Below are positions 46,149 through 54,820 of a stretch of DNA of 64,000 nucleotides, piece after piece. The notes beneath the pieces were generated by a model, which saw nothing but the letters and a program-made list of their open reading frames with translations, did no database searches and had not been told where the DNA came from. The stretch is from Clostridiales bacterium (GTDB lineage: Bacteria; Bacillota; Clostridia; Saccharofermentanales; Saccharofermentanaceae), in assembly GCA_017510605.1 (NCBI GenBank), contig JAFWMQ010000017.1, positions 186,001-250,000 on the forward strand, given 5' to 3'. The position numbers were made by a program, and so were the translations under genes. Position 1 is the first letter of the stretch, and each line of letters begins with the position of its first letter.

Positions 46149-47288
46149 ATGCGACAACTATTACGTAACATTGCGGAAATCAGTGCCGGTCAGGGTGCGC
46201 CACAGGGTGATTCAAACTATTGTGATTATGGAATTCCTTTCGTAAAAGCTGGCAATCTCCAAGAGTTGACGGCTGGTGGTTCAATTAGTGATATTCAAAA
46301 AGTCTCAGATGAAGTTGCTAAGACACATAAACTGAAGCTATATCCTAAAGGAACAGTTTTATTTGCAAAAAGCGGAATGTCCTGTTTAAAAGGATATGTA
46401 TATGTGCTTCCCCAGGATGCATATGTCGTTAGTCACTTAGCCTGTATAACACCAAACGAAGATATCTCCGAATTTCTCAGGTTGTATTTTACATATCATA
46501 AACCTAATCAATTGATTAAAGATGCTTCATATCCGTCGATTAGCCTTACTGATATAGGTGCTTTGGAGATAGATATTAAAGATGCTCTCGTACGAGAACA
46601 AATAATCTCAGCTCTTAAATCTGTAGAAGAGGTTATTGCATTAAGAAAAAATGAACTTCAAAAACTGGATGATCTCATCAAAGCCCGATTTGTCGAGCTC
46701 TTTGAAGATGGAGAATCACCATTAAAAACTGTGGAAGAACTCTGCTCAGCTATTGTTGATTGTCCTCACACAACGCCCAGATATGAAGGGGAACTAAAGA
46801 ATCCTGCCATAAGAACTTCAGAAATTAAGAAGGGATATATTACTTGGGACAGCATGAGATATGTATCTGATGAAGAGTATGAAGAACGTATTGCCAGACT
46901 TCAACCCGAAGCAGGAGATATAGTATATGGAAGAGAGGGCACTTTTGGAAATGCAGCTATTTTGCCCGAAGGATATAGGTTCTGTCTTGGCCAAAGGGTC
47001 ATGCTGCTTAGACCGGATTATACAAAATGCAACTCTGAGTATTTGCTGCATGCAGTTATATCTGATGATGTTTATCGTCAGGCAGTTGGTAAGAACAATG
47101 CATCTACAGTAGCGCATGTGAATGTGAAAGATGTCAAGCAATTTAAGATACCATTGCCGTCTTTTGAGAAACAGAATAGATTTGCTGATTTTGTCAAACA
47201 AGTCGACAAATCAAAAGTTGTTATTCACAAATCACTAAATGCGGCACAGTTGTTGTTTGATAGATTAATGCAAGAGTACTTTGAATAG
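46149..47288 (+). CDS. hsdS: Type I specificity subunit, copy 1 (expressed position)
   Basis: A 379-residue subunit with two target-recognition domains. The first ends at the central helix DDLIKARFVELFEDG (about 176-190); the second ends at QVDKSKVVIHKSL and a full C-terminal helix (LLFDRLMQEYFE). It lies directly after hsdM, so it should be the working copy. DNA identical to the other two hsdS genes occurs at the start, centre and end, the pattern of a shuffling locus. Confidence 0.92.
   Translation: MRQLLRNIAEISAGQGAPQGDSNYCDYGIPFVKAGNLQELTAGGSISDIQKVSDEVAKTHKLKLYPKGTVLFAKSGMSCLKGYVYVLPQDAYVVSHLACITPNEDISEFLRLYFTYHKPNQLIKDASYPSISLTDIGALEIDIKDALVREQIISALKSVEEVIALRKNELQKLDDLIKARFVELFEDGESPLKTVEELCSAIVDCPHTTPRYEGELKNPAIRTSEIKKGYITWDSMRYVSDEEYEERIARLQPEAGDIVYGREGTFGNAAILPEGYRFCLGQRVMLLRPDYTKCNSEYLLHAVISDDVYRQAVGKNNASTVAHVNVKDVKQFKIPLPSFEKQNRFADFVKQVDKSKVVIHKSLNAAQLLFDRLMQEYFE
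46677..46697 (+). repeat. Central hsdS repeat, copy 1
   Basis: A 21-base identical segment ending GATTTGTCGAG, encoding IKARFVE. Also at 50771-50791 and 52882-52902. Its GATTTGTCGA is the reverse complement of TCGACAAATC in the 3' repeats. Confidence 0.9.
47199..47217 (+). repeat. 3' hsdS repeat, copy 1
   Basis: ACAAGTCGACAAATCAAAA, encoding the QVDKSK segment; repeated at 51286-51304 and 53409-53427. It contains the inverted 10-mer TCGACAAATC. Confidence 0.9.
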
Positions 47289-47337
47289 CACAATATATAC
47301 ATTATAACTTTTCGAGAAAGCAAAAGGAGTACCGCTA

Positions 47338-50241
47338 ATGAATGCGCACAAACGAATGATTATTTCAGATATTTTAAGTAAGGACAATCTTCAGTTCATT
47401 GTTCCTATCTATCAGCGAGAGTATAAATGGACTCCGGCTGAATCTGATCGGATTGTTCATGATATTTTGAGTGCAGGAAATTCCGGTGCTGAACACTTTA
47501 TTGGTTCAATTGTTTACCAGTTGACAGAGTTTAATATGTCGAATATGCGCTTGTATCTTGTTGATGGTCAACAAAGACTAACAACAATAATGCTTATTGC
47601 AAAAGCATTAAACTTAGTTGCTGCAACAAAGCATGATGAAGATGATGATTATGATTATGTTTTTTCTAAAACCAAAAGGATTATTTACATAGATGCAGAC
47701 GATAAATCCAGAGGTTATACAGTTTATCCAAGTGAGAATGACAGATTAGTTTTTAATGCAATTATTTCTGCGAAGGGTTTTGATGAGGTCAAGGCTAATC
47801 CCATGATTCCCAAAGACAACTTCATGTTCAATAATTTCATCAGCGCATATAAGATGATAAATGACGAGATTACTTCTGGTTCGAACATTAAAAACGTTAT
47901 ATATAATGGTTTGTTGAATCTGTCTGTTGTTGAAATAATCGTCGAAAAGAACGAGAATGCTCAGGCGATTTTTGAATCGATTAATTCCTTGGGAGTTAAG
48001 CTTAATAATGCAGAATTAATCCAGAACTATTTGCTGATGTCTAATGACAATCAGGAACAGTTATACGAGAATTGCTGGAAACCTATGAAGAACAATCTCA
48101 TAGGTGAAGCAAACATGGAAATGTTCGTTAAGCAGTATCTATATCTAAGACTTGAATATCAGATAAATGACGATGATATTTATAAGGAGTTTCTCAAGTA
48201 TGCTGAACGTTTCATAGAAAACGGAGAAGTCAATCGTGAGAAAATGATTGATGATCTATATAATGTCGCGGAGATATTTGAACCGTTTATATGTGAGACA
48301 ATCCGCTATTCTGATGTAACTAATAAACTAATGAGTGAATTCAGGGAAATGGATCAGAGTACATCTTATCCTTTCTTGATGCGTGTTTTTCTCGATCACA
48401 AAGCCCATATTATTGATGATGACACCTTGAATAATGTCATTAATCTGATCATTGTATATTCTGTACGCAGAACTATATGCGGTGTGTCTAGTGCTACATT
48501 GCGTAAGTTTATGCTGACGCTGTATAAGAGAATTTTTAAAGTCAACGAAAATTACGAACATTACTACGAATCTGTTTATGCATTTTTACACACTTTAAGA
48601 ACTAATGATGCAATGCGTTCAGAAGCTGAAATGCTAAAAGAATTAAAAACATTTGCTTTGTACCGTAACACGAGATTTGCAACATATTTGTTGAACAGAA
48701 TTGAGAACGGAAGATATCCAAAGCCTTATACAGAAATGGTGGTAGCAGATAAGATTTCTGTTGAACACATTATGCCTCAACAATTAACAGATGAATGGAT
48801 TAATATGTTGGGCGCTGATAATGCAGAAGAGATTCATGATAAATACTTGAATACTTTGGGAAACCTTTCTCTGAGTTCCAGATCAAAGAATAGTATTATG
48901 TCTAATGAATCGTTTGAAAAGAAGAAGGGGATTCTAAAAGCTGAGAAGTCTAAGTTCATTGAGCTTAACAAAGGTATCGATGAACTTGATTGTTTTGGCG
49001 AAGAACAGATTGTTGAAAGAGAGGAACGATTGGAAAAAATCGTCAAAGATAAGTTTGAATTACCTAAAGTTGATACTAATGGAATCAAGTTTGAAGATAG
49101 TATAGAAATTATATGCGAAGAAGAACCTAATCCTATATACCAAGGTTCTGATATTCTGTCGTATTCACTTCTTGGTAAGGAAACTACTGTAAGCACATAC
49201 ACGCAGTTAATTGTGTTAGTAGCCAAGCAATTATATGAGGAATATCCTGAAGTTATAAGAACGCTAGCGGTTGAGCATTTTAATCCATGGAGCGAAGAGT
49301 CAGTTGATTGTATTCATTATAGTTATGGAGATGATGATAAAGATGCACTTGTTACTGACAATATAAGAGTTCACCTTGGCTATAACGCTAAGTATTGTGT
49401 TCAGTTTTGTGTAGCGATGATGAAACCATGCGGGCTTGAATCTGATCAGCTTTCGATTTTCTTGAAGAAGGATACGATTAAAGGTACCAGTGGTGTAGCA
49501 AAGGCTATGCGTGAAGAAAAATTCCGTCAGGCATTGGAGGAACTGTCTGCAGAGGGAATGGTAGATTATGATTATGATACAATCCCTAATAATCATAAGG
49601 GTATAAGATTCCAGATAGATGAATTGACACAGGCAATTGATTATCATGGCCCTAATTGCAATTGGAATGGTGTAGATCATCCGTCATGTTATTTTGTTGA
49701 GTATTCATATAATAGTCATGAGTTATGGGTAACTATCAGATCTTCACACCATAACAAGGCTTTATGTGATTATTTGATTAAAAACCAAGAGACATTGGGC
49801 ATTTCTATAGAAAACACAGATTTATTATATTGGCATATTGTTAAATACCCAATTGATAATAAAAAAATCTTCGAGACTCATGATATAGTAAGTGAGATTA
49901 AGGCGCAATTTATCCCTTGTGTTGAAGATGTAAAACTACTTGCAGCGAGAATTGCATTATCTTATGTTCCGGAAGAAGAGGACGATTCGTCTGGGCGAAT
50001 GCCTGCATTTGAATTCACCAGTTGTGGGATTCAAATTGGGGATACTATCGAGTACGGATATGACTCTTCTATTACTGCTAGAGTAATTGATAATAAACAC
50101 GTTGAATATGAAGGAGAGACATATTCATTATCGTCTCTAATAAAGAAGATAAAGGGAACGACCTCAGATTTAGCAGGTCCGCGGTATTTTAAATTCAATG
50201 GCAAATGGTTGAACGATATTAGATCATATGATGAAGAGTAA
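47338..50241 (+). CDS. DUF262/DUF1524 (GmrSD-like) protein embedded in the type I locus
   Basis: A 967-residue protein. The N-terminal DUF262 ParB-like fold has VPIYQREYKWTPAESDRIVH and DGQQR near 75 (nucleotide-binding motif). DUF1524 follows with the HNH-type VEHIMPQQL near 475 and NTLGNLSLSSRSKNS near 505. The C-terminal 400 residues are a further unrecognised region with charged, beta-rich character. GmrS/GmrD-type enzymes are type IV restriction systems that cut modified DNA. It stands between two hsdS genes with identical direct repeats on both sides, and its stop codon overlaps the second repeat. Confidence 0.82.
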   Translation: MNAHKRMIISDILSKDNLQFIVPIYQREYKWTPAESDRIVHDILSAGNSGAEHFIGSIVYQLTEFNMSNMRLYLVDGQQRLTTIMLIAKALNLVAATKHDEDDDYDYVFSKTKRIIYIDADDKSRGYTVYPSENDRLVFNAIISAKGFDEVKANPMIPKDNFMFNNFISAYKMINDEITSGSNIKNVIYNGLLNLSVVEIIVEKNENAQAIFESINSLGVKLNNAELIQNYLLMSNDNQEQLYENCWKPMKNNLIGEANMEMFVKQYLYLRLEYQINDDDIYKEFLKYAERFIENGEVNREKMIDDLYNVAEIFEPFICETIRYSDVTNKLMSEFREMDQSTSYPFLMRVFLDHKAHIIDDDTLNNVINLIIVYSVRRTICGVSSATLRKFMLTLYKRIFKVNENYEHYYESVYAFLHTLRTNDAMRSEAEMLKELKTFALYRNTRFATYLLNRIENGRYPKPYTEMVVADKISVEHIMPQQLTDEWINMLGADNAEEIHDKYLNTLGNLSLSSRSKNSIMSNESFEKKKGILKAEKSKFIELNKGIDELDCFGEEQIVEREERLEKIVKDKFELPKVDTNGIKFEDSIEIICEEEPNPIYQGSDILSYSLLGKETTVSTYTQLIVLVAKQLYEEYPEVIRTLAVEHFNPWSEESVDCIHYSYGDDDKDALVTDNIRVHLGYNAKYCVQFCVAMMKPCGLESDQLSIFLKKDTIKGTSGVAKAMREEKFRQALEELSAEGMVDYDYDTIPNNHKGIRFQIDELTQAIDYHGPNCNWNGVDHPSCYFVEYSYNSHELWVTIRSSHHNKALCDYLIKNQETLGISIENTDLLYWHIVKYPIDNKKIFETHDIVSEIKAQFIPCVEDVKLLAARIALSYVPEEEDDSSGRMPAFEFTSCGIQIGDTIEYGYDSSITARVIDNKHVEYEGETYSLSSLIKKIKGTTSDLAGPRYFKFNGKWLNDIRSYDEE

Positions 50242-50259
50242 ATTGAGATTTGTAGGGAT
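50240..50259 (+). repeat. 5' hsdS direct repeat, copy 2
   Basis: Identical to 46124-46143; overlaps the stop of the DUF262 gene and provides the site for the second hsdS. Recombination with copy 1 would remove a 4.1-kb circle carrying hsdS copy 1 and the DUF262 gene. Confidence 0.9.
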
Positions 50260-50263
50260 GAAT

Positions 50264-51376
50264 ATGAAAGCAAGACTTGGCGATTACATTCAGGAATATT
50301 CAGTTAAGAATAAAAAGGATGAAGATATTCCTGTTTATAGTGTCACAAACACGCAAGGTTTTTGTCGAGACTATTTCGGAAAAGAAGTAGCCAGCAAAGA
50401 TAAGACCACTTATAAAATCGTTCCCAAAGGGTGTTTCGCATATAACCCATCTCGTATTAATGTAGGATCTGTTGATTGGCAGCGTAACGAAGAAAGAGTT
50501 ATTGTTAGCCCCTTGTATAATGTTTTCTCAGTCTCGGATCAATTGGATTGCCAGTATCTTTACTACTATCTAAAAAGCGATATAGCACTGCAAAGGATTA
50601 GAACAGTAGCAACTGGAAGTGTTCGAGACAATTTGCGGTTTGAGATGCTTAGAGAATTTCCGATAAATCTGCCGGATATTAATGGGCAGAAAGTCATCGT
50701 CGAAAAACTTGATGGCCTTCAAAACATAATGAAATTAAGAGAACAGCAATTATCGAAGCTTGACGAGCTTATCAAAGCCCGATTTGTCGAGATGTTTTCT
50801 GATGAGAAAAATATGATGAAGATGAGTGATATTTGCAAGATTATTACTGACGGAACTCATCAACCTCCAAAGTTCGTTGCGGAAGGAATTCCTTTTATAT
50901 TTGTATCAAATGTAGTTACTGACCAGATTACGTATGAGACTGAAAAATACATTACTCAGGAAACGTATGATGAATTGATTAAGAGGACCCCTATAGAAAT
51001 TGGAGATGTTTTACTTTCAACTGTTGGTTCATATGGGCATCCTGCGGTTGTTGAGTCAGACAAAAAATTCTTGTTTCAGCGACATATTGCATATCTTAAG
51101 CCAAAGAAAGAGATCATAGATAGCAAATATCTACACGGGGCATTATTGTCGCCGGAAGTACAAAGACAGATAGAAGAAGGGGTAAAAGGTATTGCACAGA
51201 AAACGCTGAACCTCAGTGAAATTAAGAAGATGACAATACCAGTACCAGCTTTATCAAAACAAAAACAGTTTGCAGACTTTGTAAAACAAGTCGACAAATC
51301 AAAATTTGTAGTTCAGAAATCTCTGGAAGAGACACAATTGTTGTTTGATAGTCTAATGCAGCAGTACTTTAGCTAA
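50264..51376 (+). CDS. hsdS: Type I specificity subunit, copy 2
   Basis: A 370-residue HsdS. Its first recognition domain (RLGDYIQEYSVKNKKDEDIP) differs from copy 1, while the central DELIKARFVEMFSDEKN and the end QVDKSKFVVQKSLEETQLLF are shared. I choose ATG at 50264, at the same distance from the repeat as in copies 1 and 3. Complete, so it could give a second specificity if expressed or exchanged. Confidence 0.9.
   Translation: MKARLGDYIQEYSVKNKKDEDIPVYSVTNTQGFCRDYFGKEVASKDKTTYKIVPKGCFAYNPSRINVGSVDWQRNEERVIVSPLYNVFSVSDQLDCQYLYYYLKSDIALQRIRTVATGSVRDNLRFEMLREFPINLPDINGQKVIVEKLDGLQNIMKLREQQLSKLDELIKARFVEMFSDEKNMMKMSDICKIITDGTHQPPKFVAEGIPFIFVSNVVTDQITYETEKYITQETYDELIKRTPIEIGDVLLSTVGSYGHPAVVESDKKFLFQRHIAYLKPKKEIIDSKYLHGALLSPEVQRQIEEGVKGIAQKTLNLSEIKKMTIPVPALSKQKQFADFVKQVDKSKFVVQKSLEETQLLFDSLMQQYFS
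50771..50791 (+). repeat. Central hsdS repeat, copy 2
   Basis: Identical to 46677-46697. Confidence 0.9.
51286..51304 (+). repeat. 3' hsdS repeat, copy 2
   Basis: Identical to 47199-47217; it continues into TTTGT, which makes ACAAAT-caaa-ATTTGT, a small palindrome that may be part of a recombinase site. Confidence 0.9.
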
Positions 51377-51416
51377 GTATCATATTGGCACTACTTATTA
51401 TAAGGAGAGTGCTGAT

Positions 51417-52385
51417 ATGAAAGAAAAAATAGAAAATGTACTGATTGAGATGTCTTCTGATTTAAGTCCCAAACAGTTAAAGCGATTACAAGCAGTTTTA
51501 TTAAAATCATTTGCAGAAAATGAGACAAAATCAGATAGCCTTGACAATTTAGCATATTTAACGATGTTCCTGGATGCAAAAAGAATTGAAGGGTGTTCCT
51601 TGAGAACTATTAAATACTATCAAGCAACTGCTGAACACATGCTTTCAACAATTAAATCTCCGGTTAGAAAAATAACAACAGAAGATCTTCGTGAATATCT
51701 CGCTGGTTATCAAAAAATCAATAATTGTGGTAAAGCTACTATTGATAATATTCGAAGAAATCTTTCAAGCTTTTTTTCTTGGCTAGAGGAAGAGGACTAT
51801 ATAATTAAGAGCCCAATGCGTAGAATTCATAAGATAAAAGTTAAGCAATCAGTAAAAAACACTATATCTGATGAGGCAATCGAACTGTTACGAGATAATT
51901 GCAAATGTATTCGAGATCTTGCTATGATTGATTTGCTTTATTCAACCGGAATTCGAGTTGGTGAATTAGTGAATCTTAATATCGCAGATATTAATTTTGT
52001 GGAACGTGAGTGTGTTGTTTTTGGTAAAGGTGATAAAGAAAGAAGAGTTTACTTTGATGCACGGACGAAGCTCCATTTAAATAATTATTTGATGGAACGC
52101 AAAGATAGTAATCCAGCATTATTTGTTACTCTTGATTATCCATATTCGCGATTAAAAATAAGTGGTGTAGAAATAAGAATACGAGATTTAGGAAATTCAC
52201 TTGAACTAGAACGTGTTCATCCTCATAAGTTTCGTAGAACAATGGCAACTCGTGCTATAGACAAAGGAATGCCAATAGAACAAGTGCAAAAAATACTAGG
52301 TCATTCTCAGATCGATACAACTATGCGTTACGCATTGGTAAATCAAAACAATGTTAAAGCTTCTCACCGTAAAATAATGGCATAA
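51417..52385 (+). CDS. Tyrosine recombinase of the hsdS shuffling locus
   Basis: A 322-residue XerC/D-like recombinase. The N-terminal SAM-like core-binding domain (about 30-130) precedes the catalytic domain: Arg in YSTGIRVGELVNL near 178, HPHKFRRTMATRAID near 267-281, GHSQIDTTMRYALV with the nucleophilic Tyr near 304. All catalytic residues are present. It lies between the second and third hsdS genes, as in other phase-variable type I loci, so exchange of hsdS segments is its likely job, separate from the ICE integrase. Confidence 0.93.
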   Translation: MKEKIENVLIEMSSDLSPKQLKRLQAVLLKSFAENETKSDSLDNLAYLTMFLDAKRIEGCSLRTIKYYQATAEHMLSTIKSPVRKITTEDLREYLAGYQKINNCGKATIDNIRRNLSSFFSWLEEEDYIIKSPMRRIHKIKVKQSVKNTISDEAIELLRDNCKCIRDLAMIDLLYSTGIRVGELVNLNIADINFVERECVVFGKGDKERRVYFDARTKLHLNNYLMERKDSNPALFVTLDYPYSRLKISGVEIRIRDLGNSLELERVHPHKFRRTMATRAIDKGMPIEQVQKILGHSQIDTTMRYALVNQNNVKASHRKIMA

Positions 52386-52390
52386 TCTAC

Positions 52391-52410
52391 AAATTGAGAT
52401 TTGTAGGGAT
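52391..52410 (+). repeat. 5' hsdS direct repeat, copy 3
   Basis: Identical to 46124-46143, directly after the recombinase stop codon and seven bases before the third hsdS. Confidence 0.9.
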
Positions 52411-52416
52411 GTTTAG

Positions 52417-53451
52417 ATGAAATCATTTTCAGACATATTTATAGATTGTACGAGTGCTGGTACGAAGATTCCTAAAGAATCTTATCTGGATAAAGGTACT
52501 CATATTATTATCGATCAGGGTCAGAATGAGATTGCTGGATATACTAATGAAGAGACCGGTTTGTATACTGATGTTCCGGCTATCATTTTTGGCGATCATA
52601 CAAGAGCAATCAAATATGTTGAAGAGCCGTTTTTCCTTGGCGCTGACGGTGTAAAACTATTAAAATGCAAGGACAAAGACGCGAATTATAAATATCTATA
52701 CTACGCTCTTAAAAGTGCCAAGATACCTGATACAGGGTACAATCGACATTTTAAATGGCTAAAAGAAATTGAAATATCCTATCCTGACCAAAGTGTTCAA
52801 AGCAAAGTCGTAAAAACTCTTGATTCATTGTCAACAGTAATTGATCAAAGAAAAGATGAGTTAATCAAGCTTGATGACCTTATCAAAGCCCGATTTGTCG
52901 AGATCTTTGGAGACCCGAGAAGCAATCCATTTGGATATGAGAAGAAACCTCTTGGAAATACATGCAAAGTGGTTACTGGAAACACGCCATCAAGAAAAGT
53001 ACCTGAATACTATGGCGATTATATAGAATGGATAAAAACAGATAATATTGTGTCAGGTTTACTGCATCCAACAAAAGCTTCAGAATACTTGTCTGAACAA
53101 GGAGCGTTAGAAGGCAGAACAGTTGATGAGAATGCGGTTTTGATGGCATGTATAGCAGGAAGTGTAGCAAGCATCGGTAGGGTCTGCGTCACAGACAGGA
53201 GAGTAGCATTTAATCAGCAAATCAATGCAGTTGTGCCAGAACAATATAATATTCTATTTCTCTATATTTTGCTTCAAATATCCAAAGACTATTTGGTTGA
53301 AGATATTAACATGGCTTTAAAGGGAATATTGTCCAAGTCAAAATTGGAAGAAAAAGTTTTTTTTGTTCCGCCTATGAAATATCAAAATGATTTTGCTGAG
53401 TTTGTTAGACAAGTCGACAAATCAAAATTTGACTGTGAAAAACTCCCCTAA
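52417..53451 (+). CDS. hsdS: Type I specificity subunit, copy 3, C-terminally truncated
   Basis: A 344-residue HsdS with its own recognition domains (IFIDCTSAGTKIPKE; KTDNIVSGLLHPTKA). The central DDLIKARFVEIFGDP is conserved, but after the 3' repeat (QVDKSKF) the frame reads DCEKLP and stops, so the final helix present in copies 1 and 2 is missing. The break lies exactly at the repeat, suggesting a storage copy that regains the end after recombination. Confidence 0.88.
   Translation: MKSFSDIFIDCTSAGTKIPKESYLDKGTHIIIDQGQNEIAGYTNEETGLYTDVPAIIFGDHTRAIKYVEEPFFLGADGVKLLKCKDKDANYKYLYYALKSAKIPDTGYNRHFKWLKEIEISYPDQSVQSKVVKTLDSLSTVIDQRKDELIKLDDLIKARFVEIFGDPRSNPFGYEKKPLGNTCKVVTGNTPSRKVPEYYGDYIEWIKTDNIVSGLLHPTKASEYLSEQGALEGRTVDENAVLMACIAGSVASIGRVCVTDRRVAFNQQINAVVPEQYNILFLYILLQISKDYLVEDINMALKGILSKSKLEEKVFFVPPMKYQNDFAEFVRQVDKSKFDCEKLP
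52882..52902 (+). repeat. Central hsdS repeat, copy 3
   Basis: Identical to 46677-46697. Confidence 0.9.
53409..53427 (+). repeat. 3' hsdS repeat, copy 3
   Basis: Identical to 47199-47217; sequence similarity to the other hsdS genes ends just beyond it. Confidence 0.9.
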
Positions 53452-53477
53452 ACCGTTTGTGACGGTTTAGGGGAGTT
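53441..53477. terminator. Strong bidirectional terminator between the type I and conjugation regions
   Basis: Perfect 15-bp stem AACTCCCCTAAACCG (53441-53455) with CGGTTTAGGGGAGTT (53463-53477). On the minus strand it is followed by TTTTT, ending the conjugation operon; the plus side has GATTTTAG. It overlaps the last codons of hsdS copy 3. Confidence 0.88.
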
Positions 53478-53526
53478 GATTTTAGTTTATGTGAGGAGTA
53501 TCAGAGTAAGGACTTAGCGATTTTCT

Positions 53527-54531
53527 TTACATTGCTATTGCCTGCCCACTCTGATCCTCTTCAGGATTCTGGTCATTTTCAGGTTTATCAGGAGTTGGGT
53601 CTGCTCCTTCATTCTGAGTTTGACCACCTCCAGCAATCTTTAAAGAATGAGTTTTAGGATCATATTCATAGATATTGTTTGAAAGCTGGTCTTCTGGCCT
53701 TACTTCGCTTGCGTTTATATCTTTAACCATCTTCTGGAGACCCTCGAGATCATCGACGTATTTCTTGGGAACAATCAAAGTCTCATCAACAGAAGAGGGG
53801 ATGATATAGACTTCGCCAAGCTTTGCGGTAATTCTGTCCATAGTTTTAGGGTTTACAGCCATAACGGCCCCTTTTGTCTTCTGCTGATTAGTCAAGATGA
53901 AATAGGGGACGTTGTACTCTTCCGGTTCAACATCCTCGATTTCAAGGTTTTCCTTTTTGCCAAAAAGGACGGATTCGATATTCTGGAAGACAGGCGGTCT
54001 TTCAGCAATATTATCCATTGCCTTATCGTGAAGTTGCTGAGCTGAAACACCCCACATATTAGCAAGATCCTTTGTAATTACGGCATCTGCGAAACCCTGT
54101 TCGTCCTCAGAAACCCTAACTGCATAGACAATAGAGAGATCCTCCATGTCTTTATGCGGCTTGTCTGCAAGATATTCCTCGTTTGCAGCCGTATTAATGA
54201 GCCTTGGGATGATCCTATCCTTGATCTTTTCGTAATCAAATATGTCTTCCTTGTTAAAGTTAGGAAGAGCTGCGTGCATTCGGATATCTGCAAGCTTGTC
54301 CAAAATTTCATCAAACGGTGTACCGCTTTCATAATCCTTAAACGCATTGGTAAGGTTGAGAGCAGGTGTGACACTCATTTTTCCTTCTCTAGGACCGATC
54401 ATAAGAGCTTCGTACTGGTTTCCTGCGCCCTTTCTGATGTCCTGAAATTTCATATCGTAATCCTGATACTCTTCTGAGAGATGGTCCTTGATGTTATCGA
54501 AGACTTTCTGTCTAAATTCTTTGTAATTCAT
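53527..54531 (-). CDS. DUF5688 family protein
   Basis: A 334-residue protein starting MNYKEFRQKVFDNIKDHL at 54531 after GGAGG. The pattern (VTPALNLTNAFKDYESG, MWGVSAQQLHDKAMDN, IPSSVDETLIVP) fits DUF5688, a family commonly found in clostridial ICE transfer regions. The C-terminal 50 residues are Asp/Glu/Pro-rich and disordered. Function is unknown. It is the last gene of the transfer operon. Confidence 0.75.
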   Translation of the reverse strand: MNYKEFRQKVFDNIKDHLSEEYQDYDMKFQDIRKGAGNQYEALMIGPREGKMSVTPALNLTNAFKDYESGTPFDEILDKLADIRMHAALPNFNKEDIFDYEKIKDRIIPRLINTAANEEYLADKPHKDMEDLSIVYAVRVSEDEQGFADAVITKDLANMWGVSAQQLHDKAMDNIAERPPVFQNIESVLFGKKENLEIEDVEPEEYNVPYFILTNQQKTKGAVMAVNPKTMDRITAKLGEVYIIPSSVDETLIVPKKYVDDLEGLQKMVKDINASEVRPEDQLSNNIYEYDPKTHSLKIAGGGQTQNEGADPTPDKPENDQNPEEDQSGQAIAM

Positions 54532-54547
54532 ATTTTTTCCTCCAAAA

Positions 54548-54820
54548 TTAATAATGTTTTGGCCTTGATAATCTGTATTCAAGGCTGGATTTCGCACCGT
54601 TTGGGCGAAACCGCTGTTCTGTTTGAATGAGCTCTAAGGCTCTTAAATCGTGTATCGCTCTCTTTATGGTCGACCTGGAGCGATGAAGGTCTGTCGCAAT
54701 CGTGTTAATACCCGGCCAACATATCCCTTCCTTGTTTGCCCGGTCATTCAGGTACAGGTAAACAACGATAGCCCTGTTGTTTATGCCCTCAATTGAGTAG
54801 AGAAATGAGATGTTAATCAT
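54548..54820 (-). CDS. Winged helix-turn-helix protein (HTH_36-like)
   Basis: A 90-residue protein: IVVYLYLNDRANKEGICWPG, then INTIATDLHRSRSTIKRAIH and DLRALELIQTEQR form a winged helix of the type seen in replication initiators and mobile-element regulators. Its start overlaps the end of the coupling-protein gene by eight bases. Role is probably transcriptional control of transfer; inferred. Confidence 0.78.
   Translation of the reverse strand: MINISFLYSIEGINNRAIVVYLYLNDRANKEGICWPGINTIATDLHRSRSTIKRAIHDLRALELIQTEQRFRPNGAKSSLEYRLSRPKHY

Noticed and set aside
46124..53427. CRISPR-like reading of the recurring 20-bp repeats
   Set aside because: Only three widely spaced copies, each tied to an hsdS gene; no spacer pattern and no cas genes.
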